Below are positions 57,100 through 64,000 of a stretch of DNA of 64,000 nt, piece by piece. The notes beneath the pieces were generated by a model. It was not told the DNA's origin, did not search any database, and saw only the letters and a list, made by a program, of their open reading frames with translations. The number at the start of each line of letters is the position of its first letter. The stretch's first letter is position 1. The translations under genes were made by a program, and so were the position numbers. Source of the stretch: Actinoplanes octamycinicus (GTDB lineage: Bacteria; Actinomycetota; Actinomycetes; Mycobacteriales; Micromonosporaceae); contig NZ_JACHNB010000001.1 in NCBI RefSeq assembly GCF_014205225.1, forward strand, positions 2,170,001 to 2,234,000. The letters run 5' to 3'.

Positions 57100-59526
57100 T
57101 TACTCCTCGGTGACCGCCGCGGTGATCCGGTGCAGCGCGAAGGTGTGCAGGCTCTCGCCGCGCTCGTCCTCGGCCCGCAGGTAACCGGCGCTCAGCGAGA
57201 CCGGACGGACCAGCCGGGACAGCGTGGCGCCGTGCGAGTCGACGTAACCCACCCAGACCTTGGCCCGGTCCCGGACCGCCTGCTGGAGCACCGCCATCGC
57301 CTGACTGTGCTGCTGCACCGCGGTCAGCCCGGGCACCGCCTGCCCCTGCGCCGCGCGGACGGTGACCGGCGCGCGGCGGGCCGCCCGGGTCGCGATGTCA
57401 CCGCGCCGCAGCTGCTCCACCACCCCGGCCAGCCGCGGACCGGCCAGCGACGGCGGCCCGGCCGGCTCCATGATCCGCGGCGTGCGGCTCGGTGCCCGTC
57501 GCGCTTTCGGCCTGGTCAGCACGGTTGCCCCGCCGGCGTCCTCGGCCACCGGGGCGTAGCCGGCCTCGCGCAGCGCGCCGAGCAGCCGGGCCACCGGGCG
57601 CGGGCTGACCAGCACGGTCGGCGCGACCCGGCGCAGATCCAGACCGGTCACCCGCTTGTCCGCGAGCACCTCGACGATCAGCGCCTCGTCGTCGCTGCGC
57701 AGGTAGGAGCCGGCCGAACCGGCGCGCAGCCCGCCGTGCTTGCGGGCCGCGTCGTCGATCAGGTAGGTCAGCGTCTGCGGCACCGGCGTCCGGGACCGCC
57801 GCTGGAAGAGGGTGTGCAGCTCCGGCGCGGTGTACCCGACGTCGAGCGCGCGCCGCACGCTGGCCGGGGTGACCCGGAAGACGCTGGCCCCGCCGGCCGA
57901 CTCCGGCTCGGCGATGACGTCCAGCTCGCCGGCCAGCTCCGGCTCCGGCGGGCCCGGCACCACCACCGTCAGGTCCGCCTGGACCAGGACGTGGTCGACG
58001 GGTGCGGGCAGCAGGTGGTCCAGGGCGCGGACCGCGTCCGCGGGGGACTCGTCGGGGTGCAGGCCGAGGGGATCGCTTTCGGTCGTCTCCGGGTCACTGA
58101 GCAGGAGCCTCGCGTACGAGGTGAGCGCGCCCAGCCCGGTCACCCCGAGCAGCGCTGCCCCGGAAAAGCCGTCCCGGTGCCCCAGCTCCCGCCCACGCGC
58201 CCGGCGGGGGGCCTGCCAGGCCAGCAGCGCCAGCAGGTCGTCGACCGCGGGGGCGGAGCCCGGCTCCAGGGCGGCGAGCGCGTCCAGCGCCTCCCGCCGG
58301 GCCTGCGGCGCCCCGGCCCGTTCCGCGTCCGGGGCCAGCGCGTTGATCGGCCGGTCCCGCTCGTCCCGCTTGCCGACCAGGCCGGGCTGCCGGGTCATGG
58401 TCAGCCAGGCGCGGGCCAGCGTGCTCCAGCGGTGTGCCATCCCGGCCGCCCGCCACAGGTCGTACGCCCCGGTGGGCAGGAAGATGTCCTGGACCGCGCC
58501 GGGGGCCCGGTGCACCGAGGTCTCCGACTCGCCGAGCAGCCCGGCCGCGTAGGCCACCTCGACCAGCAGCGCCGCGCCCGCCTCGTCCACGCCGGCCGCC
58601 CGGGCCAGCCGTTTCAGGTCGCGGACGCCCAGCCCGCCGGTCTTCAGCACCGGGGCCGGCTCGGCGGCGAGCGCCTCCAGCACCGCCTCGGTGGCCCGCA
58701 CCGCCTCCATGGTCTGCCCGGCGCCGGCCGAGTCGATCGCTTTCGGGTCGCGGACCGGCGCCTCCGGCTGCGGCGGGAACGGGCGCAGCGCGCCCAGCGG
58801 CCCGGTGTCCCGGCGCAGCAGCAGCCCCACCTCGCGGGGCAGCTCGACCAGGTCGCCGTCGGCGCGCGGGGCCCGGCCGGCGTCCGAGATCGGGACCAGG
58901 ATGTGCTGGTCGACCAGCCAGCGGATGGACTCGGCGACCTCGGTGCCGGCCCGGCCCGGCTCGCCGTTGCGGGGCTCGGCGGCCCGGCCCAGCGCGCCGA
59001 CCGGCGGGCCGGCGGCCAGCCGGTCCAGCACCGCGCGGGCGCCCGGCGGCGCGGCCAGCACGGTGCGCCGCAGCTTGGCCCGGTCGGCGACCAGCGCCGC
59101 GGCGTGCGCGTCCAGATAGTCGGCGGGCCGGCCCAGCCCGGCCGGGTACGGCGAGGTCACCTCGTCGACCGCGGCCACCACCTGGAGCGCCTCCGGCGGG
59201 CCGTGCAGCAGGAACCGGACCCGGAGCCGGTCGATCGCCACCCGGACGTCGTCCGCGGCCACCCCGGCGGCCAGTTCCACGATGGCGTCCACCGAGGTGT
59301 GCGCGGTGTCAGCTGCCCGGGTGACCCGGGCGGCGTCCAGAATCGTCAGGGTGAACTCGTCCAGCCCGTCCAGGCAGCGGGCGACCGAGCCGCGCGACTG
59401 CGCGCGCACGGCCAGCGCCGAGATGTCGGCGGGCACCGGAACGACCAGATCAGGGCGCAGCTGAAGGAGCGCGCCCAGCGCCTCGTCGGGCAGCGACCGG
59501 AGTTGATCCGCAAATGTGGTGGCCAT
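57100..59526 (-). CDS. Helicase-associated (Rv0862c-like) large protein
   Basis: 808 residues. The N-terminal half starts FADQLRSLPDEALGALLQLRPDL and has several winged-helix-like segments; the central part includes VDHVLVQADLTVVVPGPPEPELAGELDVIAEPESAGGASVFRVTPASVRRALDVGYTAPEL, a conserved signature of this family that resembles XPB/Ssl2 helicase-linked proteins. The C-terminal 60 residues (DRAKVWVGYVDSHGATLSRLVRPVSLSAGYLRAEDERGESLHTFALHRIT) look like a WYL domain. Function unknown; a partner of the XPB helicase is the natural guess. ATG 59526 preferred over ATG 59535. Confidence 0.78.
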   Translation of the reverse strand: MATTFADQLRSLPDEALGALLQLRPDLVVPVPADISALAVRAQSRGSVARCLDGLDEFTLTILDAARVTRAADTAHTSVDAIVELAAGVAADDVRVAIDRLRVRFLLHGPPEALQVVAAVDEVTSPYPAGLGRPADYLDAHAAALVADRAKLRRTVLAAPPGARAVLDRLAAGPPVGALGRAAEPRNGEPGRAGTEVAESIRWLVDQHILVPISDAGRAPRADGDLVELPREVGLLLRRDTGPLGALRPFPPQPEAPVRDPKAIDSAGAGQTMEAVRATEAVLEALAAEPAPVLKTGGLGVRDLKRLARAAGVDEAGAALLVEVAYAAGLLGESETSVHRAPGAVQDIFLPTGAYDLWRAAGMAHRWSTLARAWLTMTRQPGLVGKRDERDRPINALAPDAERAGAPQARREALDALAALEPGSAPAVDDLLALLAWQAPRRARGRELGHRDGFSGAALLGVTGLGALTSYARLLLSDPETTESDPLGLHPDESPADAVRALDHLLPAPVDHVLVQADLTVVVPGPPEPELAGELDVIAEPESAGGASVFRVTPASVRRALDVGYTAPELHTLFQRRSRTPVPQTLTYLIDDAARKHGGLRAGSAGSYLRSDDEALIVEVLADKRVTGLDLRRVAPTVLVSPRPVARLLGALREAGYAPVAEDAGGATVLTRPKARRAPSRTPRIMEPAGPPSLAGPRLAGVVEQLRRGDIATRAARRAPVTVRAAQGQAVPGLTAVQQHSQAMAVLQQAVRDRAKVWVGYVDSHGATLSRLVRPVSLSAGYLRAEDERGESLHTFALHRITAAVTEE

Positions 59527-59605
59527 CGTCTTCAACGCTAACGTTCATGGGACGATGGTGACGGGTCCGGGCGTGGCCGGACCTCGATCAGAGGAGGGAC
59601 CGCAC

Positions 59606-59806
59606 GTGGCGACAGAGGGCAAGATGCCGGGCACCCAGGTGAAGAAGACCCGTGGCGGCTCGGCTGCCGGCGTCGACATGAAAGGCCACCTGAACGTCTC
59701 GGAGCTGGTCTCCGACCGGGCCGCCGCACCGTCCCCGTTCGGTGACGACCAGACCTTCCCGCTGCCGGTGGAGAGCCTGCGGTACCACGAGTCGCACGGC
59801 CAGTGA
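59606..59806 (+). CDS. Small conserved hypothetical protein
   Basis: 66 residues: MATEGKMPGTQVKKTRGGSA, then MKGHLNVSELVSDR and an end with FPLPVESLRYHESHGQ. No domain known. GTG 59606 is supported by GAGGAGGG seven bases upstream; the longer frame includes this site and the divergent promoter. Overlaps the HAD gene by four bases (GTGA). Confidence 0.7.
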   Translation: MATEGKMPGTQVKKTRGGSAAGVDMKGHLNVSELVSDRAAAPSPFGDDQTFPLPVESLRYHESHGQ

Positions 59807-60486
59807 CCGGCTCGCGTCCGCCGGCGCCGGCCGGTCGGGACGCCATGGACCGGCCGGCCCGGGCCGATGCGGTCGGGTTCGACCTGGACATGACCTTGAT
59901 CGACTCCCGGCCGGGGATCCGCGAGGCGTATCGGGCTCTCACCGCCAGGACCGGCGTCTTCGTCGACGCCGATCTGGCGGTCTCCCGGCTCGGCCCGCCG
60001 TTGCGGGACGAGTTGCGCCACTGGTTCCCGCCCGAGGACGTCGAGGAGATGGTCACCACCTACCGGGCGCTCTACCCGGAGTTCGCGATCACCCCGTCGG
60101 TCCCGACCGCCGGCGCCGTCGAGGCACTCGCCGCGGTCCGCGCGGCCGGGCTCCGGGTCGTCGTGGTCACCTCGAAACTGGGCCGGCTGGCACGGTTGCA
60201 CCTCGACCATCTGGGTATGCACGCCGACGAGCTGGCCGGTGACCTGTTCGCCGAGGGCAAGGCGTCCGCGCTGGTGGAGCACGGGGTGCGGTGGTATGTG
60301 GGCGATCACCGGGCGGACATGGTGGCGGCCCGGACGGCCGGTGTGCCGGGGATCGGCGTGGTCACCGGGCCGTGCTCGGCGGACGACCTCCGGGACGCCG
60401 GCGCTTCGTACGTGTTGTCCGATCTGACCGGCTTCCCGGCTCTGCTGAATGAGATTGCAGTTGGGTCCGGGCCCTCGGCTGGATAG
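59803..60486 (+). CDS. HAD-superfamily phosphatase
   Basis: 227 residues. Motif I GFDLDMTLIDSRPG (DxDxT nucleophile, about residue 27), motif II VVVVTSKLG, the conserved Lys in AEGKASAL, and motif IV WYVGDHRADMVAARTAGV. The alpha-helical cap between motifs I and II fits the phosphoglycolate phosphatase (Gph) subgroup; substrate not deducible. GTG 59803 overlaps the preceding stop; ATG 59845 is a shorter option. Confidence 0.85.
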   Translation: MTGSRPPAPAGRDAMDRPARADAVGFDLDMTLIDSRPGIREAYRALTARTGVFVDADLAVSRLGPPLRDELRHWFPPEDVEEMVTTYRALYPEFAITPSVPTAGAVEALAAVRAAGLRVVVVTSKLGRLARLHLDHLGMHADELAGDLFAEGKASALVEHGVRWYVGDHRADMVAARTAGVPGIGVVTGPCSADDLRDAGASYVLSDLTGFPALLNEIAVGSGPSAG

Positions 60487-60532
60487 GCTCCCCGTGAGCA
60501 GTTGTGTCCATTGAGTGAAGTTGAGGTCAGCG

Positions 60533-60931
60533 GTGCCCACGGGTCGAGTGAAGTGGTACGACGCGACGAAAGGATTCGGATTCGTCACCAGTGATGAGGG
60601 CGGAGACGTGTTCCTGCCCAAGGGTGCGTTGCCGGCGGGGGTCACCGACCTGAAAACGGGACAGCGGATCGAGTTCGGCGTGGTGGACAGCCGCAAGGGT
60701 GCCCAGGCGCTCGGGGTGAAACTCCTGGACGCCCCGCCGTCGCTCGCGCTCCGTGACGCCGAGGCGCGCCGCCGCCCGGCCGAGGAGACGGCCAGCATGA
60801 TCGAGGACATGATCAAGGTCCTGGAGAACACCGTGCAGCCGGTCCTCCAGCGCGGCCGCTACCCGGACAAGAAGACCTCGCAGAAGATCGCGCAGCTGAT
60901 GCACGCGGTCGCCGGCGAGTTCGAACTCTGA
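60533..60931 (+). CDS. cspB: Cold-shock-domain protein CspB-like (Rv0871 type)
   Basis: 132 residues, twice the normal cold-shock length. The N-terminal domain, PTGRVKWYDATKGFGFVTSDEGGDVFLPKGAL, has RNP1 (KGFGFV) and a modified RNP2 (DVFLPK rather than DVFVHF). The C-terminal extension ends MIEDMIKVLENTVQPVLQRGRYPDKKTSQKIAQLMHAVAGEFEL, as in mycobacterial Rv0871. Probably an RNA chaperone. GTG 60533 is preceded by TTGAGGTCA; the longer frame starting 60515 includes it. Confidence 0.9.
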   Translation: MPTGRVKWYDATKGFGFVTSDEGGDVFLPKGALPAGVTDLKTGQRIEFGVVDSRKGAQALGVKLLDAPPSLALRDAEARRRPAEETASMIEDMIKVLENTVQPVLQRGRYPDKKTSQKIAQLMHAVAGEFEL

Positions 60932-60941
60932 GGCCATCCGC

Positions 60942-61757
60942 CTATCGCATGAAGGACGGCACAGCAGGCGTCAGACCCGCCGCCGCCGCGCGCCCGAGCA
61001 GGGCGTCGGCGGCGGCGAGTCCGTCCTTGCCCAGGTCCAGGGTGAACTCGTTGACGTAGAGCTCGATGTGCTGGCGCACCACGGCGGGCTCCATCTCCTG
61101 CGCGTTCGCCAGGATGAACTCGTGGCTGGCGGCCGGGTCGAGCCAGCCCTTGCGCAGCGAGTCACGGACCCACTCGGTGGCCTGCGCCGGGTCGACCGAA
61201 CCCTTGCGCGCCAGGATCGCGCCGAGCGGGATCGGCAGGCCGGTGTCCGACTCCCACCACTCGCCCAGGTCGGCCAGGGCGGTCAGGCCATAGCGCTGAT
61301 AGGTGAACCGGGCCTCGTGGATGACCAGGCCGGCGTCGAACGTCCCGTCGGCCACCCCGGGCATGATCTGGTGGAACGGCACCACCACGATCTTCGCCGG
61401 CGGGCGCTCGGCGGACCAGAGACGCATCAGCAGGTAGGCCGTGGTGCGGTCGCCGGGCACCGCGACGGTCGCGCCGGTCAGGTCGGCGCGCCGGTCCCGG
61501 GTGAGCACCAGCGGGCCGCAGCCCCGGCCCAGGGCGCCGCCGCAGGGCAGCAGCTCGTAGCGGTCGAGCAGCCACGGCAGCGCCGCGTAACTCACCTTGA
61601 CCAGGTCGAACTCGCCGCGCTCGGCGGCCGTGTTGGTCACGTCGACGTCCGCGAAGGTCAGGTCGACCGCGGGCGCGCCGGGGACCAGGCCGTGGATCAG
61701 CGCGTGGAAGACGAACGTGTCGTTCGGGCATGGGGAGACCGCGAGGGATAGCGCCAC
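60942..61757 (-). CDS. mqnD: 1,4-dihydroxy-6-naphthoate synthase
   Basis: 271 residues of the MqnA/MqnD family (periplasmic-binding-protein fold). It starts ALSLAVSPCPNDTFVFHALIHGLV, the MqnD signature, and has FDLVKVSYAALPWLLDRYELLPCGGALGRGCGPLVL, VAVPGDRTTAYLLMRLW, FDAGLVIHEARFTYQRYGL and LPIPLGAILARKG. It converts cyclic de-hypoxanthine futalosine to 1,4-dihydroxy-6-naphthoate in the futalosine route to menaquinone. GTG 61757 with TAGCGT nine bases upstream suggests a leaderless mRNA. No other mqn gene is in the window. Confidence 0.92.
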   Translation of the reverse strand: MALSLAVSPCPNDTFVFHALIHGLVPGAPAVDLTFADVDVTNTAAERGEFDLVKVSYAALPWLLDRYELLPCGGALGRGCGPLVLTRDRRADLTGATVAVPGDRTTAYLLMRLWSAERPPAKIVVVPFHQIMPGVADGTFDAGLVIHEARFTYQRYGLTALADLGEWWESDTGLPIPLGAILARKGSVDPAQATEWVRDSLRKGWLDPAASHEFILANAQEMEPAVVRQHIELYVNEFTLDLGKDGLAAADALLGRAAAAGLTPAVPSFMR

Positions 61758-61895
61758 GGATCCACGCTAGCGCTGGTCAGGGCGACGCGCGTGATCGGTG
61801 TGCGGTCGCCTTCGCCACACGGCTCCCGGTCGTACGGAAAATGTCTGTCGGACCTCTGGTCCAGCGGCCCGGACCTTCCTAGACTCCGCCTTGTC

Positions 61896-61909
61896 GGATC
61901 ATTTGATCC
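61896..61909. promoter_or_regulatory. Palindrome in the leader of the MFS/glucosidase operon
   Basis: GGATCA-TT-TGATCC, a perfect 14-base palindrome, lies just after a TAGACT -10 box (61880-61885) and before AAGGAGG (61913). Its position over the transcript start suits a repressor site for a sugar-responsive regulator. Confidence 0.6.
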
Positions 61910-61924
61910 ACCAAGGAGGCCCGT

Positions 61925-63109
61925 ATGACGGTGACCGCCGCACCGGTCCGCCGCACCTGGATGGTCGCCTACGCGCTGGCCATGATCGGGGTGGCGGCCG
62001 GCTGGTTCGGGCCGATTCAGATCCTCCTCCCCGAGCAGGCCGCCCGGCTGGCCGGCGAGGGCGGCAAGGAGTCGCTGCTGGCCCTGGTCACCGCGATCGG
62101 CGCGGCCGCCTCGCTGGTGGCGAACCCGCTTTGGGGCGCGCTCTCCGACCGGATGCGGTCCCGCCGGCCGATCTTCCTGATCGGCGCCGCGATCGGCGTC
62201 GCCGGCCTGCTGGTGCTGGCGGTGGCCGACGCCCGCGGCCCGATGATCGCCGGATGGGTGCTGGTCCAGATCGGGCTGAACGGGCCGCTCGCCGCGCTGG
62301 CCGCGATGATCGGCGACCGGGTGCCGGAGCGGCAGCGTGGCACGGTCGGCGCGCTGTTCGGCGTCGCCCAGATCGTCGGGGTGGTGCTCGGCACCGCGCT
62401 CGCCGTCGCGGTCGGTCAGGGCACGCCCGGATACGTCGCGGTGGCCGTGGCGGTGCCCACCCTCGGCGCGGCCCTGCTGCTGATCAGCCGGGAGCCCGCG
62501 CAGGTCGCCGAGCCGGTCCCGATCGCGTGGGCGGTGATCCTGCGGCCCGGCGCGCAGTTCGCCTGGGCCTGGCTGATCCGCTTCCTGCTCAACCTGGTCA
62601 ACGCGCTGGTCCTGGTCTATCTCTTCTACTACCTGTCGGACCAGGTGGGGGTCGGTGACGCGGCGCTCTGGGTGCTGGTGCTGACCGTGGTGAACGTGCT
62701 GGTCGCCGGTGCGGTCGGGTTCGCCGGCGGGGTGCTCTCGGACCGCTGGGAGCGGCGCAAGATCTTCGTCGCGGTGGCCGCGGTGACCCTGGCGGCCGGG
62801 ACCGTGCTGCTCGCCCTGGTGCCCGTGGCAGCCGTCGCGATCGTGGCGTCGGTGCTGGTCGGCGCCGGGTGGGGCGGCTACGTCGCGGTCGACATGGCGG
62901 TCATCACGCACGTGCTGCCGGACGCCGAGACCCGGGCCACCATGCTCGGCGTCGCCAACATCGCCGGGACCCTGCCGCAGCTGCTCGCCCCGGTGATCGC
63001 CGCGCCGATCGTCACCGCGCTCGGCGGTTACCCCGCGCTCTACCTGCTCACCGCGGCGGTCGCGGTGCTCGCCCTCGCCTGCCTGCCCCGGCTCACGGCG
63101 CTGTCCTGA
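61925..63109 (+). CDS. MFS transporter, likely glycoside/sugar uptake
   Basis: 394 residues with about twelve hydrophobic helices. NPLWGALSDRMRSRRPIFLIGA carries the MFS motif A (GxxSDRxxxRR), repeated in the second half as GGVLSDRWERRKIFVAVA. AAGGAGG sits six bases before ATG 61925. The beta-glucosidase gene begins 11 bases after its stop, so the permease probably imports the glucoside that the enzyme cleaves; this assignment is by context. Confidence 0.85.
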   Translation: MTVTAAPVRRTWMVAYALAMIGVAAGWFGPIQILLPEQAARLAGEGGKESLLALVTAIGAAASLVANPLWGALSDRMRSRRPIFLIGAAIGVAGLLVLAVADARGPMIAGWVLVQIGLNGPLAALAAMIGDRVPERQRGTVGALFGVAQIVGVVLGTALAVAVGQGTPGYVAVAVAVPTLGAALLLISREPAQVAEPVPIAWAVILRPGAQFAWAWLIRFLLNLVNALVLVYLFYYLSDQVGVGDAALWVLVLTVVNVLVAGAVGFAGGVLSDRWERRKIFVAVAAVTLAAGTVLLALVPVAAVAIVASVLVGAGWGGYVAVDMAVITHVLPDAETRATMLGVANIAGTLPQLLAPVIAAPIVTALGGYPALYLLTAAVAVLALACLPRLTALS

Positions 63110-63120
63110 AAGGATCGTCC

Positions 63121-64000
63121 ATGCGCTTCCCACCCGGTTTCCGGTTCGGCATGGCCACGTCGGCCTACCAGATCGAGGGCGCCTGGGACGCCGGCGGCAA
63201 GGGCCCGAGCATCTGGGACACGTTCACGGCGCGGCCCGGCACGGTCCGGCACGGCGAGGACGCCAAGGTCGCCATCGACCACTATCACCGGTACGCCGAG
63301 GACGTCACGCACATCGCCGAGTCCGGCGTGCGGGACTACCGGTTCTCGATCTCCTGGCCGCGGGCGCTGGCCGGCCTCGGCTTCTACGACCGGCTGGTGG
63401 ACGAGCTGCTCGCCGCCGGGGTCCGGCCGGTGCCCACGCTCTACCACTGGGACCTGCCGCAGGAACTGGAGGACCGGGGCGGCTGGCTGAACCGGGACAC
63501 CGCGCACCGGCTCGCCGACTACGCCGGCGCGGTGGCGCTGAGACTCGGCGACCGGGTCCGCGACTGGATCACCATGAACGAGATGAACGTGCACACCCTG
63601 TACGGGTACGCGCTGGCCGACCACGCGCCGGCCCGCGGCCTCGGGCTGGCGGCGCTGCCGGCCGCCCATCACCAGCTGCTCGCGCACGGGCTGGCGGTGC
63701 AGGTGCTGCGCACCCACGGGGCGGCCGCGGTCGGCATCGCCAACCAGCACTTCCCGGTCCACCCGGCGAGCGACGACCCGGCCGACGCGGTCGCCGCCGA
63801 GATGTTCCGGGCGCTGACCAACTGGACGTTCTCCGACCCGATCCTGCTCGGCGACTACCCGGACGAGACGATCCGGGCCGGGGTGGGCACGCCCGACGCG
63901 CAGCTCGACCGGGACCTGGCGCTGATCGGGGCGCCGCTCGACTTCTACGGGGTCAACTTCTACGAGCCGACGGCGATCGAGGCGCCCCGGGCCGGGAAGG
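63121..64000 (+). CDS. GH1 beta-glucosidase, 3' partial
   Basis: The first 293 residues are in the window. FPPGFRFGMATSAYQIEGAWDAGGKGPSIWDTF is the GH1 N-terminal signature, followed by HYHRYAEDVTHIAESGVRDYRFSISWPR, PVPTLYHWDLPQELEDRGGWLNR and GAPLDFYGVNFYEP. The acid/base Glu is in WITMNEMNVHT; most GH1 enzymes have Asn-Glu-Pro here, so the Met is unusual. The nucleophile (TENG) lies beyond the right edge. Probably an intracellular beta-glucosidase acting with the MFS permease. ATG 63121 with GAAAGGATC upstream. Confidence 0.9.
   Translation, partial: MRFPPGFRFGMATSAYQIEGAWDAGGKGPSIWDTFTARPGTVRHGEDAKVAIDHYHRYAEDVTHIAESGVRDYRFSISWPRALAGLGFYDRLVDELLAAGVRPVPTLYHWDLPQELEDRGGWLNRDTAHRLADYAGAVALRLGDRVRDWITMNEMNVHTLYGYALADHAPARGLGLAALPAAHHQLLAHGLAVQVLRTHGAAAVGIANQHFPVHPASDDPADAVAAEMFRALTNWTFSDPILLGDYPDETIRAGVGTPDAQLDRDLALIGAPLDFYGVNFYEPTAIEAPRAGK

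Noticed and set aside
57130..59541. 803-residue open frame opposite the Rv0862c-like gene
   Set aside because: Antisense shadow; the minus-strand protein has family signatures and a WYL-like end.

Overview
The window is high-GC actinobacterial chromosome, most likely Actinoplanes or a close relative in the Micromonosporaceae. The evidence is a bldG / anti-sigma kinase / hppA / topA / tmk core block, a futalosine-pathway gene (mqnD), an NHEJ set of separate polypeptides, several XRE/DUF397 genes, frequent GTG and apparently leaderless starts, and secreted xylan-degrading enzymes. The genus is an inference from gene content, not from a search.

Layout. 1-3.8 kb: end of a TadE-like gene, a DUF1998 DEAH helicase, and the BldG-type anti-anti-sigma factor with its ATP-binding partner. 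4.4-11.2 kb: proton-pumping pyrophosphatase, a lipoprotein, a conserved hypothetical and topA. 11.3-14.7 kb: sugar-lactone/alditol oxidase, TetR and a PLP-fold III enzyme. 14.8-21.1 kb: a fused MFS/thymidylate kinase that appears to start at ATC, then a divergent GDSL esterase and GH10 xylanase sharing palindromic operators, a 29-bp minisatellite and holB. 21.6-24.2 kb: a YbaB-like/WXG-like trio and a flavin-linked oxidase-fold gene surrounded by tandem repeats. 24.7-32.6 kb: secreted PIG-L deacetylase, coupled subtilisin, LPVTG surface protein, ricT-like gene and a membrane metallophosphatase.

32.7-41.9 kb is a mobile island of about 9.1 kb integrated in a tRNA-Thr(CGT) gene. Two 35-bp att repeats flank it. 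It carries xis and int, an HNH protein, a large protein with a PD-(D/E)XK-like motif next to a divergent single-TM protein (a candidate, undescribed defence module), an XRE regulator with paired direct-repeat operators, a frameshifted DUF397 gene, and an operon of small CxCG-WPC proteins. Base composition is visibly lower in GC here.

42-49.5 kb: MFS permease, geranylgeranyl-reductase-like flavoprotein, two DUF397 genes, a decayed and an intact XRE regulator sharing a 17-bp upstream motif, two small membrane proteins, a 125-bp intergenic repeat present twice, and a secreted Ig-like protein. 49.5-52.5 kb: LigD-type polymerase, ATP-dependent ligase and Ku, arranged for NHEJ. 52.5-64 kb: Nudix, MFS, PadR/HAAS pair, XPB helicase and its Rv0862c-like neighbour, HAD phosphatase, CspB-like protein, MqnD, and an MFS/GH1 beta-glucosidase pair running off the right edge.
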